This document shows positions 1 to 10,789 of a stretch of DNA of 64,000 bases, in pieces. A program made the position numbers and the translations under genes. The notes under the pieces are model-generated. The model made no database searches, was not told where the DNA came from, and was given only the letters and a program-made list of their open reading frames with translations. Source of the stretch: Cordilura impudica (taxonomy: Eukaryota; Arthropoda; Insecta; Diptera; Scathophagidae); contig OY821518.1 of assembly GCA_963682025.1 (NCBI GenBank), forward strand, positions 236,322,152-236,386,151, read 5' to 3'. The first letter of the stretch is position 1; the number at the start of each line of letters is the position of its first letter.

Positions 1-830
1 GGTGCTGTCAAATCTGGCGATCGCGCTGGCCAAATAATTTCCGAATTTCTTAAAAGTGCCATTGTGTCTCGGGGAGTATGGGCAGTGGCTCCGTCCTGCT
101 GAAACCACATACCAGGTCTGTTTTCAAGAGCAGGACGTAAAAAATTTTCTATCATAAACCGATACCGCTCTCCATTTACGGTTACAGCACTTCCATCTTC
201 ATTCTCGAAGAAGTAAGGCCCAATGACATTTTCAGATGTGATCCCACACCATACTGTACATCTGATAGGGTGCAATTGGCGTTGATGAATGGCTCTTGGA
301 TATTGAGAACCCCAGAACCTACAGTTCTGCTTATTAACAAAGCCATTCAAATGAAAATTAGCTTCATCACTCGTAATCAAATTTTTAATAAAGTTGATTT
401 CATTTCTGGCCAACTCTTGAAATTTAACTGCAAAATTTAGACGTTGCCGATGATCTGCGGGTTTTAATTCTTGCACCAATAAATCTTTTTTTAAATCTTT
501 TTTTAAAATGCGACGTAGTGACGTACGAGACATTTCTAGCTGAGCAGAACGCCTTCTGGCAGATGTTTCTGGTGCTTCGTTAACACTTTGCTGTACTCGT
601 TCAATATTTTCCGCAGTGCGACTTACACGTGGTCTACCGGTTCGAGGCAAATCTCTTACGCTGCCATGTTGGTGATGACGATCAACTAAGCAACGAATCA
701 TTGCTTCAGAGGGCGAAATTCTGACGTTAAAATGTCGACGATATGCTCTTTGCGTTAAAATAATTGATCTCTGGTTTAAATAATAAAATTCTATTGTTCT
801 GGTTCTCTGTTCAATTGTGAACCTCTCCAT
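1..830 (-). CDS. mariner-type (DD41D-like) transposase, 3' end beyond window
   Basis: The minus-strand frame is open from ATG at 830-828 (MERFTIEQRTR) to the window edge, about 276 codons. It has an N-terminal helix-turn-helix, then ARRRSAQLEMSRTSLRRIL, the first catalytic Asp in LITSDEANFHLNGF, the second in [13 protein letters not shown], and the approach to the third in WPARSPDLTAP. It closely resembles the intact transposase at 57058-58143. About ten residues are missing between the second Asp and the SPDL motif, and KKDL is repeated where relatives have a KPYKxQ stretch, so this copy is probably inactive although no stop is visible. The third Asp lies off the edge. Confidence 0.8.
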   Translation of the reverse strand, partial: MERFTIEQRTRTIEFYYLNQRSIILTQRAYRRHFNVRISPSEAMIRCLVDRHHQHGSVRDLPRTGRPRVSRTAENIERVQQSVNEAPETSARRRSAQLEMSRTSLRRILKKDLKKDLLVQELKPADHRQRLNFAVKFQELARNEINFIKNLITSDEANFHLNGFVNKQNCRFWGSQYPRAIHQRQLHPIRCTVWCGITSENVIGPYFFENEDGSAVTVNGERYRFMIENFLRPALENRPGMWFQQDGATAHTPRDTMALLRNSEIIWPARSPDLTA

Positions 831-943
831 TAAAAATTCTCCAAGTGTTGTCTATATAATCTGAAAGACAAAATAAAAAAAAATTAATAAACGAAAAAGT
901 TATTAAACTTTTACAACCCCTTGGTTTCTTTTGGCCCACCCTG
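1..943 (-). mobile_element. DD41D mariner-type transposon, partial (runs off left edge)
   Basis: The right end reads, on the minus strand, CAGGGTGGGCCAAAAG after a TA at 944-945, as expected for a Tc1/mariner-type terminal inverted repeat and TA target. The other end is outside the window. The sequence just right of the TA continues inside a Helitron-like repeat whose intact copies read straight across this TA, so the transposon inserted into that repeat. Confidence 0.75.
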
Positions 944-945
944 TA

Positions 946-1204
946 TATGGTAATTTGGATCTTATGGCAATTTAAGTCGATCGACCATTCACCGATTTTA
1001 ACCAATTTCAATAGCGTTCATCCTATGGCCAATAGAAACTTATATACCAAATTTCAGCAAAATATATTCGTACTTGCGAACAGTAGTTTGATTACAAGGA
1101 TAACGGACGGACATCGGTATAATAGAAGACAAGTTTAGGGGTCAAACATTTTTGGTATTTGCACAAATTCAATATATCCTAACCACATTGTGGTATAGGG
1201 TATA
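946..1204 (-). repeat. Helitron-like (HINE/DINE-1-type) repeat family 1, fragment
   Basis: Matches the 5' half of the full copies at 48050-53231, including TTTCAATAGCGTTCATCC, a short GGACGGACATCG remnant of the GTCY tract, and the terminal ACCACATTGTGGTATAGGG. Reverse orientation. Its other half lies on the far side of the mariner that interrupts it. Confidence 0.75.
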
Positions 1205-1862
1205 ATTACAATGTACTGAATTTCAGAGCCAAGTCTACGACACCCTCTAGGCGCGACGGTCGCCCTCTCACCTTAATAGAAACCTATCAAAGCTTAAATT
1301 TCTACAGAAAATATAATTTCTACAGAAAACATTGACATCCATGTTGTTTTCTGAAGGATTAAAACCTCACTTCCCCTTATCCGATCGACCTGAAACTGTG
1401 CCCATAGACTTGTTGTGGCCAAAGTCATTTTCCCTCATCCGATCGATTTGAAACTTGGTCCATACACTTGCTGTGAAAAAAAAATAACTTTGACTTAGTC
1501 ACGCACAGTCACGCATGATCATGCACAGTCTCGGAGAGATTTAAAACGGATTTCCCCTTATCCAATCAATCTGAAACTTGTGCGATATACTTGCTGTAAA
1601 GAAAGATTAACTTCGACATCGTCACGCACAGTCATACATAGTCACGCAAGTCACGGAGAGTTTTAATAAAAACTTTATTTTATGGGTTAGGTTATTTAAT
1701 TTAGAGTTTCACTTTTTCTTCACTTTCAAATGTGTTTACAATCAGCTGTTTCAATGAACTTGCAAATTCTTACAAATTGCTGTTCGTTTACTATTTTGGA
1801 TATTTGTTTTTGAGGTCTCTTTAAAAAAGTATTAAACTTTCTATATAATGAATCTACACTTA
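1205..1862. other. non-coding stretch with a short tandem repeat
   Basis: No gene seen. From about 1371 to 1665 there are two to three imperfect copies of a roughly 124-bp unit containing CCTTATCCGATCGACCTGAAA-like text, TACACTTGCTGT and GTCACGCACAGTCA. The remainder is unremarkable AT-rich DNA. Confidence 0.55.
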
Positions 1863-2207
1863 TAGTGTGTTTACATCTGAGGAAAATCTGGTAGATTTTA
1901 GTTGAAATCTATTTCAAAATCTTTACCGTTTACATCATCTAACTTTTTTGACATTTTGTGAGATTTTGTTTCCACAAAAATGAACAGCTGATTAAAACAA
2001 CACATATAACTAGAACTAACAAAAATATTCAAAACAATAGGAAAATAGAAATATGAAAAATTCTAAAAAGGAACAGATTTTATTATTATATTATGCATAA
2101 AAAATGAGAAAAGCTCAAGCTGAAAAAGAAATTTTGCGAAAAAAAATTAGCAGTTGTTAAATGTATTGTTTGAACAGCAAAAACAAATTCATTTTCCACA
2201 ATTATTA

Positions 2208-2265
2208 TTTTTTTTTTTTTTTTTTTTTTTTTGTTAAAACGTGTATATATATATTTTTTTTTAAT
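2208..2265 (-). terminator. candidate 3' end of MsrA: ATTAAA plus A25 tract
   Basis: In the MsrA sense, about 135 nt after the stop there is ATTAAA (complement of 2260-2265), and 27 nt later an uninterrupted run of 25 A (complement of 2208-2232). This is the arrangement expected either of a genomic A tract near a poly(A) site or of the templated tail of a retrocopy. Confidence 0.4.
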
Positions 2266-2400
2266 AATACAATCATCACAATAGAAGAAAAACGAAAGCT
2301 CAAATTAATCTAAACATTAACTAAATAAAGAACTTAAAACAGTAATGCATTTAATTTGTTAGGATGCATATTTCTTTAATTTTACATCTATTTTCCCGCG

Positions 2401-3162
2401 TCAGCAGTAGAGGCCCTGGCCCTCATTCTTCTCAATATAATAGTTGCAATAGTCTTTTTGGCTAGGTGTCAAACCACATTTAAATTGCTCGAGACCACCA
2501 ATACCAGCCAAATAGCCATTTAGTTTAGTTGCTACATAGGAGGTCTGTAAAAGTTTCGAGTCTAAGTTTAAAGTTCCACACAAATCGCGATGACCTTGAA
2601 GACGATATTTTTGATGATAGTCTTCTGCGGGATAGAAATTTTTCTTTGGCGCTATTTCTGTATGTATGACTTCAAGAGCTCTTTTCTTTTGTTCTTCTTC
2701 TCTAGACTGTTCAGCAATTTGCTTTTGCTCTTCATCATGATATAAAGTCAAGGACATATATTGTCTCTTAATAACAGTACACAAGCCATATTCATGATTA
2801 TTCCAGAATAAATCCAACAGTTGTTTGAAGCTTATAACTTCAGGATCAAAATTAATTTCTAAAACTTCCGTATGATCTCCCATATTACGGTATGTTCGAG
2901 CTTCCTTGCTGCCGCCAGCATAACCTACAGTAGTACGTAATATTCCCAAAGTACCACCATATAAAGATTCAGCACCCCAGAAACATCCCATGCCAAATGT
3001 AGCCGTCTTAAATGGTTTGTCCACTTTGTGTACGAGACATATGTTCAATTCTTTTTGTTCATTACGCACAATACTATGTAATTTAAAGTGCTTATTTAAA
3101 GAACTCGAATTGCAGTTTTTCTGTTCGTCGAAAAATGTTGCAACATTTTCGAAAACCAACAA
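2401..3162 (-). CDS. MsrA: peptide methionine sulfoxide reductase A (Eip71CD-like)
   Basis: Encodes 253 residues. MsrA reduces methionine-S-sulfoxide in proteins or free methionine back to methionine, with thioredoxin regenerating the enzyme. The catalytic motif GCFWG is at residues 59-63 (nucleophile Cys60), followed by TTVGYAGG, the MGDHTEV motif (94-100), NNHEYG, YHDEEQKQ, FYPAEDYHQKY (176-186) and the C-terminal GQGLYC with a likely resolving Cys. It resembles Drosophila Eip71CD throughout. The first ~45 residues are not conserved, so the true start may be further in. A few residues present in Drosophila before GLTPSQ are absent. There are no introns or breaks. Its position between transposon ends is the odd point: it may be a captured or retrotransposed copy. 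Function as MsrA is well supported; expression is not. Confidence 0.9.
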   Translation of the reverse strand: MLVFENVATFFDEQKNCNSSSLNKHFKLHSIVRNEQKELNICLVHKVDKPFKTATFGMGCFWGAESLYGGTLGILRTTVGYAGGSKEARTYRNMGDHTEVLEINFDPEVISFKQLLDLFWNNHEYGLCTVIKRQYMSLTLYHDEEQKQIAEQSREEEQKKRALEVIHTEIAPKKNFYPAEDYHQKYRLQGHRDLCGTLNLDSKLLQTSYVATKLNGYLAGIGGLEQFKCGLTPSQKDYCNYYIEKNEGQGLYC

Positions 3163-3640
3163 TATTAAAAAATATTAATCAACAAGTTGCGAATGTTCAT
3201 TGTGCTAATCTTAATTACTTTGTCACGTTTTATACCGGTCGAGGAAGAAAAGTGACTAAATTTGATATAAGAATTAGTAGGACGTCATTATGACACAACA
3301 AAAATTTATTGATTTCGTCAATCAAAGAAGATCAAACATGCTGAACAAGTTTGACCTGTAATTTAAAACGATTTTATTAAAAATACCGATCTTAGAGTTA
3401 TACAGTTCTTAGTTTTAATAATGACGTGACGAATTGCAACTTTTTTACGAAAGTGAACAATGAAATGTTTTAAATTTAAATTTATTAATAATTAATATTT
3501 TATTTCCTTTTTATTCAACTTGTCAATTTTTCAGTCACTGCGTTGTAACTTTCTACTCCAATATTAAAATACACAGTAGTATCATTTGGTAGTGTCCAAG
3601 TTTGAAAAGATTTTGTGGGATTTTGCTAAACTCTAGTAAC

Positions 3641-3833
3641 GAGCTAGATTTTATTTTGTATTTGAAGTCTAGTAAAAATGAGCTAGATTGTGCTCGAAAT
3701 CTCGTATTTGCTAGATTTTGCTTAGATGTAAACGCACTATAACGAACTAGATTTTGTTTTGTATGGGAAATCTTGTAAAAATTAATTAGATTGTGTTCGA
3801 AATCTCGTATAGATTAGATGCAAACGCACTATT
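3641..3833. repeat. tandemly doubled right terminus of the 1863-3831 element
   Basis: Two diverged ~95-bp units (about 3641-3741 and 3742-3833) each run from ACGARCTAGATTTT through TGCTCGAAATCTCGTAT-like text to the GATGYAAACGCACTA terminus. Confidence 0.6.
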
Positions 3834-3948
3834 AGCATAAAAACTATGCGTGCAAGCCCACTCAAAATGTTTAATGGTAGAAAAATATTTTTTTTTTTTT
3901 TTTGTAAAATTCCTACTGTTCTTGTAGTATTTGAAGCATTTTTATATA

Positions 3949-5287
3949 CAGCCCAATTCTAAATATTCCCAGGGAAATGAGTTCCCGGGGAATTAATTTT
4001 TCCCGAGAATAAATCCTCCTATTCTAACCCAGCAATCTCACATCACACTACAAGTTCGAAAAACTCAATACACTCACATTTTTTTTACTAATACACACAC
4101 ATTTTCCGCAGTGGTCACACTAATGGCACCAAATTTTTCGTGCGAGTAGTGGCAGACACTAACGATGATTAATGTTACCCTGTTATAAATTTAATGCAAA
4201 TTTACTGGATTCTATAAAATTGTAATTAAAGTTTTAACTTGTTAAATCTATTATAATGCTTTATTTTTTGAAATGCGCATACAAAAACGCAAGTTTGTTA
4301 ATTATAGAGCATAAATATTATTAACTATTATTAAAATAATACTAATAATAATAAATGTAAACATTTTCCCTCAAACATGTGCCTGTATAATAAACTCGGT
4401 AACTCTACTTAAAATAAAATAAGAGAGAGAAGTATACAAATTTTTTCAAGTTTACGCTTCGACAACATTTTAAAAATGAGATTGCAGTCAGATGTGTGAG
4501 CATAAAATTTAATGGCGATGGATTCGACTAATTCGAACAATTTTTCGTTGATAATACGTACACAACGATTTTACAATTTCAGTGTGATGTGAGATTGGGG
4601 GGTAAACAGGCGGGGAGAAGAGTAATATGGGAGAGAGATTTTCGATTATTCGAAGACAGCTGTTTTGCTTCAGTTGTTTTTTGTTTACAAATTTAAAAAT
4701 TTTTTGTGGAAATTAATAGTAAAACTTTTTTTAAAATCTTTAATATATTAAAATAAATACAAAAAATGTTCAGTGTAGCGTTTCTGATGATAGCTGAAGC
4801 AGAAGAGCAGCAGCAGGACAAGACGGAGCAAAGCATGGCAAGAAGAAAGCTACGTGATGCCATACCCGGCTTAGCTCCTCCTTGCTTCCTTTGAACATCC
4901 CGCATGCAACATCAGGGTTGGCTTGCATTGTGTTCAAAAGAACACGAATTTGTTTTTGTTTTTGTTGCTTTTGACCTGAAAGCAACAGTAATGCCATAAT
5001 AATATTATACAAAATTTTAAATGATATATATTACTATTTTTCATAAAAATATTAAATACTTACATTTTTCGCAGCACTCGCTCTCAATTTTTTGGCGGAA
5101 TTATTCCCAAATTATTCTCCCTTTTATTGACATTCAGAATAGCTACTTTTTTCCCGGGGAATAGATTCCCATTTTCGAAGGTCTTTTAGAATAAGGGTAA
5201 AGGGAAAAGAGAAAAAATTCCCGGGGAGATTTTATTAAGGGAATAAAGAAAAAAATTCCCAGGGAATTGTTATTGAGAATTGGGCTG
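3949..5287. mobile_element. transposon with CAGCCCAATTCT terminal inverted repeats, Harbinger-like
   Basis: CAGCCCAATTCT at 3949 is matched by AGAATTGGGCTG ending at 5287. Subterminal regions on both sides hold TTCCCGGGGA palindromes in inverted order. Inside there is only a remnant of a Myb/SANT-like protein (about 4800-5012, minus), the accessory gene typical of PIF/Harbinger elements. The target duplication is not clear (ATATA beside ATATT). Classification is inference. Confidence 0.55.
4770..5012 (-). pseudogene. remnant of a Myb/SANT-like DNA-binding protein
   Basis: The open frame contains QIRVLLNTMQANPDVACG followed by a Trp-containing segment (LSRVWHHVA), resembling the start of Myb/SANT-like proteins that accompany Harbinger transposases. 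The normal continuation is lost after WHHVA, where the frame degenerates into low-complexity residues. Recognition rests on one short motif and is tentative. Confidence 0.35.
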
Positions 5288-7808
5288 ATATTGTTAAATT
5301 GTTAGAAAAAATAATAGCTAAGGATTAGTGTCAGCTGTCCTGTAAATATTATTAAAGCTTGTCAATTCTAAATCTCTTGCACATTCTTCTAAATTTAGGT
5401 TTTTATAATACCTACATAAAATACAATCAGGAATTCATTTACCGCCACAAAAAGTGCTAAGTATGATAAAGCGTGGTGTGAGTTTAATGCTTGCACTTGA
5501 AATCAACCAGTTTTCTGTATGAAATCAATATCAGTTACGAGAAAGAAGTCTATGAGTTATGTTGAGTGATAAACACAGTCAAAATGAGTTAGTAAATTAT
5601 TATGAACTAGATATAAATTGTGATTATGACAAAAATTTCGGACCTCTGCACTATTATCGAATATGTTCGTATTAAACTATCCCGTAAACACTACATTACC
5701 AAATGATGATGCCAGGTCATCTAGTAAATACTCACATAGCATAAACCTTTTTTTTTTCTTCGAGAAGTTCGTCAAAAATTCATCATATTTATTATCCACA
5801 GAAACGCTTATTAAATCTGCATGACGTTTAGTAGATATTTAAAAAAAATACGCAATACATTTTCTGCACGTATTTCGGTCTTAAAAAAACATTAAGTTTT
5901 CTTACGTACGCATTATATAATTTAGACAATTTGTACATCAATGTTTTCTATAGAAAATTGCATATATATTATTATATGCAATTATAAACAAATATAATCT
6001 TAACGATTAAATTTTAAGCTGAAGATGATTTGGTTTATAGCATGAAATACTTTTAAGTCTGACTTCAGTCTTGATTTCAATATACATACATATTTTTAAA
6101 ATATGGCGCCCGAAGATATGCTATTCCTTTTAAATATACATATGTGCTACAAATATAATTATGTTTTTGTAAATTTTTTATTGGCTCCAAATGACTCGTA
6201 TATGCCTATTGTGTTCAATACTATTGCAAATTTCCTGTACTGTTTCCTCCTTTAAATTCATAATAATGCGTTCGTTCTGGCTTTTAAAGTTCTTTGATTA
6301 TGTTTGTCGTTTTCTTTTAATTACTTATTATTAAGAAATTTTTAAACAAAAAAAGTATTACTAGCTTAACTTTTATAGAATATGAACGTAATATTTAAAC
6401 TAATATTTAAGCCAAGTAGTAGTATATGGTTTTTTGTAGGTATTTTATGTATTTTACATGTTATGTACACAATCATATACTATATATTAATATATACAAA
6501 CATACTTATATAAATACATACACACACCAATTTTTAAAAGCAAAACTTAAAAAAAAACAAAATATTTAACCAAAAGTTAATGAAAAAGTCCGTCAAAATA
6601 TTTGAAAATAATATGATTAAAATTAAAATAAAATTAAAAATATAAAAAATAATGTTGAGGAATTTTAAATAAAAATAATTAGTATATAAAATTAAGAAAT
6701 AAGGATTTTTTAAAATAAACAAATGCTTTCAAGAAAAATAATTTTTCAATTAATAGAGAGAAAAGTTGTATTTTGTTTGTAACATTAACAAAATAATTTC
6801 TCGGAAAATAAATATTTTTTTAAAAATTTCAACAAAAAAAAAAATATATAAATAAAATTATTGTTCTACTAGTAGTTTATATTGTTCAAAACCAATTTTT
6901 GAAAAATATTTTCAATATATTTCTGACAAGAAATTTCCACAAGAAATTAAACTTTAAAAACTCTTTCCTCATCTTCATTCCATAAAACATCTAAAGATAT
7001 TTTGTCATTATTATAGGCTAACCCATCATCTCACACACATTACTATATATTTAAATCATCAACAAAACTAAATTCATAAAAAAAAAAAAATAATTATAAT
7101 ATATTGAAAAGAAAAATACTGTTGTTAAATCCTTTAGTATGTTGTGTAGTTTATAACTATATAAATGTGAATTATGCAAAACAATGCATTTTTGTCTTTA
7201 TAGAATAAACAAACTTTTATCTGACACAATCACTCACACATACAAAAATATAAATTATATGTAATTCACTACTCTTGACTGATTTTAAATAATAAAAACA
7301 AAATATTTAAGCAAAAAAAAAAAAATACCGTAATATTTTTAATTAAAAAAACTTACGAAAAAATAATTATGTATTTGTAAATGTTACCTATATATTTGTA
7401 TAGCAAAAAGTAAAATAACATAAATTATTTGAGAAATTAAAAACAAACAACACTATTTTTTATATTCAAATTCCAATAAAACACAAATAATTTTTTTTAA
7501 TTTTTATTTTTTTATTTATTAATTTTTAAACATTTTTGGATATATTTTTAAAATAAAATTAATTTTAATAAAAATAGAAAATTTAAAATTTAAAAACTTT
7601 TAGAACGACAACAATTTATAAAGCAAGATTTAAAATTTTCCTGAAATTTTTTCATATAAATTTATGTTTTTTTTTTTTAATATATTTATAATCTAACTTT
7701 TAAAATTTTATTTTTATTAGTAGCCCCTAAAGTATATTTAACTTTTATAGTGTTTGAAGTAACATTTCTTTTAAATTCAATCGTATAAAATTTTCAATGC
7801 CTTCGAGT
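5288..7808. other. AT-rich gene-free stretch
   Basis: No coding region, RNA gene or recognisable repeat. Long A and T runs; the open frames here are short products of base composition. Confidence 0.7.
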
Positions 7809-8300
7809 AATGCTATGTTCACACGGACAGCAAGATTCGCGGTTAGCTCTCTCATTCACGGTTCGCTCCCGAATCATGATTGAATCTACATGATTCGCCA
7901 TACCAAATTTTGAGAGCGAATCTACTTGGTTCAAAATGAACCTAGTTGTGAACCTACAAACATTGAGTGTCATCTCCTAGTATGATAAGAAATTATCGCT
8001 AGTTTATCTGAACTAGCTGTCAAAAATATATAAACAAAGAAAAAAACTGAAAATTAATTTGTGCAATAACATAAATAGAAACATTTAACAAATAAAAAGT
8101 ATATATTTACATATATATATTCAAATAAAAATGGAAAAAATGAAATAGTGAAACGTAAAGTGTATAAGAATGTCTTCAAATATTTGCACAAAAAATATAA
8201 ACGTCAAAATGAAACAAGAACACTCGTCTGAACACCAAGGTTCACAATCATGATTCAGAGAGCGAATCAAGTGGTTCATTTTGCCGTCTGAAAATGATAT
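7809..8300. mobile_element. possible MITE with imperfect inverted ends
   Basis: The left flank (GTTCACACGGACAGCAA) and right flank (TTTTGCCGTCTGAAAA) are loosely inverted, and both arms carry GAATCATGATT and GCGAATC words in opposite order. There is no ORF. The ends are not sharp, so this is a weak call. Confidence 0.35.
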
Positions 8301-8357
8301 AACTTCCGTTTGGTTTCACTCTATCGAATACTTAAAAGTAAATTGCACTCCCTCATG

Positions 8358-8656
8358 CAGCGATGCCAACTTAGCGCTTTTCGCGCTAGAATAAGCATTT
8401 TTAATAACCCAAAAAGCGCATTTCTTTTCATTTAGCGCCTTTTACAAGTATATAAATTTGAACTATGAATATTTATATAAAGTACTTTGTTGACCTAAAA
8501 TTCATCAAATTTACAAAAAGTTAAAAGATTAACTAGCAGGAAAATTGCATATGATGAATGAGATCGAACGGTTTTTAGCGCTTTTTATTTCATTGTAATT
8601 TAGCGCCTTTTATTGCTATTTGCCGCTTTTTGCTTGGGAAAAGCTGACATCGCTAT
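8358..8656. mobile_element. small hAT-like MITE rich in TTAGCGC motifs
   Basis: CAGCGATGCCAACTTA at 8358 is inverted at the right as AAGCTGACATCGCTA. Inside, TTAGCGCTTTT / TTAGCGCCTTTT recurs at least four times. Related, more diverged sequence is at about 50596-50740. No ORF and no clear target duplication. Confidence 0.5.
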
Positions 8657-8875
8657 GATCATGCATACGGTAATTAGGCCCCTGTTTCTGACATTAAAAC
8701 TAATCTAGATTGTATAACATATTGTAAAAATTAATCTGTAAATATTGAATATATACCTATTCTACGAATTAGATTTGTATTTGCACTTTTTGGCCATGCG
8801 CCTCAACACCTAAACTAAGGTCAAGCCTATGAAAGCCTATTGGCAAATAGTTCGATATCATGATTTCTATACAAA

Positions 8876-9230
8876 AGCAAGTAAGAGACAAATATACTTT
8901 ACCCTATACCATTAGTTTAATGAAAGGGTCTTAGGATATAGAAAATAAGCATAAACCAATTTTCTGTCGCTTTTTTATGAATTTTTATTCCCCATATATG
9001 AAAAGGTTCACATCGGTAGCTATTTTTATATGGGGACTAGGTCAAAAATGTAGCGATCATGATATATATAAACCAAATTTTAATAAAATCTATGCAATAT
9101 TTTGATTTTTTGATAGACTTAAATATTGGGAAGCAGATTTATATGAGTACTATGATTACGAATGGTCCTGCAGGATTTATTTTTTTTGGACTCTAAATTA
9201 ATGTTTGCAATATACATATAAAGTAAGAAA
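8876..9230 (-). repeat. diverged Helitron-like family 1 fragment
   Basis: Begins GCAAGTAAGA, then ACCCTATACCATTAG, ATATGGGGACTAGGTC, and TTTTTTGATAGACTTAAA: the 3'-half landmarks of family 1 in the same order, with many substitutions. It breaks off before the GTCY tract. Confidence 0.65.
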
Positions 9231-9408
9231 ATTTATTTTTAACACAGGATAGACTATGGACTATTCGGGCCTATTCCCATTGGCGTTGTCGTTTGAAAAC
9301 AAAATAAAAACGACAGTTTGGCATCACTGTTGGGGTTATCGACATGTATCGAAAATACATTGGTATTCTCCATTTTGAAACGAAGATAAATAATACCGAC
9401 ATAAGAGG

Positions 9409-10772
9409 TTTGTTTCTTTACTTTTTGGGTAAAGTTTGTGTAAATGAGAGCAAAAGCAAAACTTACTCTCTTTGATAGAAAAATACTCAAATTTACACAA
9501 AAGTAAAGAAACGCAAAAAACCCCTTTTCTTACAATAAAAACATTTATAAATTTTTTGTTTTCATCGCACACACCTTGCATGCCAAGGGTAACATTTCCT
9601 TTGCGATCAATATAATCGTCCTTACTGCTTTTTGGAGGATCAATTACAACATGTGTTCCATCAATGCATCCTGTGTAAAAATGGAATTAGAATTGGTTTA
9701 ATTTTTTCAGAAACCAACACTTACCAATAGCTTTTCGAAATCCACTTTTTTTATTAAAAAATTCCGCAGATTTCTTTTTCTTGTCCTCGTTAGGACATTT
9801 TATAACTTCTGGACTGAAGCTACTGATAAACGTGGTCACTTTCGCAATAATGCGGCTTATACTAGCAACGCATATGTTAAAACGGTCCGCAAGATCCCTA
9901 TAACTGCATGCCTCGTGTCCAGCAAACCATAAAAAACGGCCAAATATTGGTTGCTGGCAGCCGCTTGTCTTCACGAAGTTTTTGGTACCACTCAGCATCG
10001 TTTATGCGGGCCGACAAGTTTTTAAACAACTCTTTGGAGATGCGGAAGTGTTGCCTAAATTCTGTCTCAGTATATGTCGGCACAACGTCCTCAAGATAGT
10101 TTTTTATACAATTCCGCTTTTTCCGCTGGAACACTCCATAAGCCGACAGTATACTGTCAAGTTCTTCGCTGCTTGACTCATGGGCAATCAACTGTACCAA
10201 TTCTTCATCGCCACAAGAGTCACTTGATTCACTGTTATCACTCGAGTCACTTGAAAAAAACATCAGTTCATAAATTAGAACTTTCGCGTTTCCGGCCTCC
10301 TCAGGACCTATCGGTGCGACATAATCTCCCGCCTGCAAAAAAACAATGTTACTTTATTTCGGGATTTATAAACATACATTCACTTACCTTTTCGCTATTG
10401 GTTTCCATTGCAGAAGTCTGAAATATAATTATTTTAAAACCTTATGTAATATAAACTACACAAACACTTTATTTATTGCTGTGAAAATTTTATGCAATGT
10501 TCACTGCACAAAATTTGCTTCACTTTTGTAAATTTTTTTCACAAACAAAACATATGTTTTACTGCTGACGTTTCAAACAGCTGATTGTTTCAGACTTTAC
10601 TCAAACTTACACGAAGAATTTTTTGGGGTAACTTTGTGTAAAAGAGAAACGCATTTTGACGTTAAGAGAGAAAATAAATCGCTCTCATTTACACAATTTC
10701 GGAGTAAAGAAACACGTTTGGGTAACTTTGTGTAACTTTGTGTAAAATTGTGCAAATTTGTGAAGGTAAAGA
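9409..10772 (-). mobile_element. second Harbinger element nested in the first
   Basis: GTTTCTTTAC followed by GTGTAAATGAGAGC near 9411-9448 is inverted near 10680-10772 (GCTCTCATTTACACAA ... GTAAAGAAAC). TTTACACAAAGT-type words recur in both subterminal regions. Between them is a HARBI1-like transposase with one frameshift and a missing C-terminus. Exact ends and target duplication were not resolved because GTAAAGAAAC occurs twice at the right. Confidence 0.6.
9540..10408 (-). pseudogene. HARBI1-like (PIF/Harbinger) transposase, broken
   Basis: DDE-type nuclease that would excise and integrate the element. Exon 1 (10408-10388) encodes METNSEK; a 55-bp intron (GTAAGT...CAG) leads to exon 2 from 10332 (AGDYVAPIGPEEAG). 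Exon 2 has an acidic Ser-rich stretch, then FRQHFRISKELFKNL. Near 9945 a one-base frameshift moves the frame before FGRFLWFAGHEACSYRDLAD. A second intron (about 9672-9726) precedes GCIDGTHVVIDPPKS, with the first catalytic Asp, and YIDRKGNVTLGMQGVCDENKKF. The remaining catalytic residues and the C-terminus are absent because the element's end follows directly. Family identity is secure; function is lost. Confidence 0.8.
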
Positions 10773-10789
10773 AACAGAGCTAAGAACGT

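Larger units (their letters stand above)
1863..3831. mobile_element. PIF/Harbinger-like element enclosing the MsrA ORF
   Basis: Left end TAGTGTGTTTACATCT at 1863 and right end AGATGCAAACGCACTA ending at 3831 are inverted repeats (one mismatch in 16). The flanks are TTA (1860-1862) and TTA (3832-3834), the 3-bp target duplication typical of PIF/Harbinger. Subterminal sequence on both sides repeats CTAGATTTT-type words. No transposase remnant is recognised between the ends; the only ORF of note is MsrA. A second right end lies at 3741. Two separate MITEs flanking a resident gene cannot be excluded. Confidence 0.55.
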
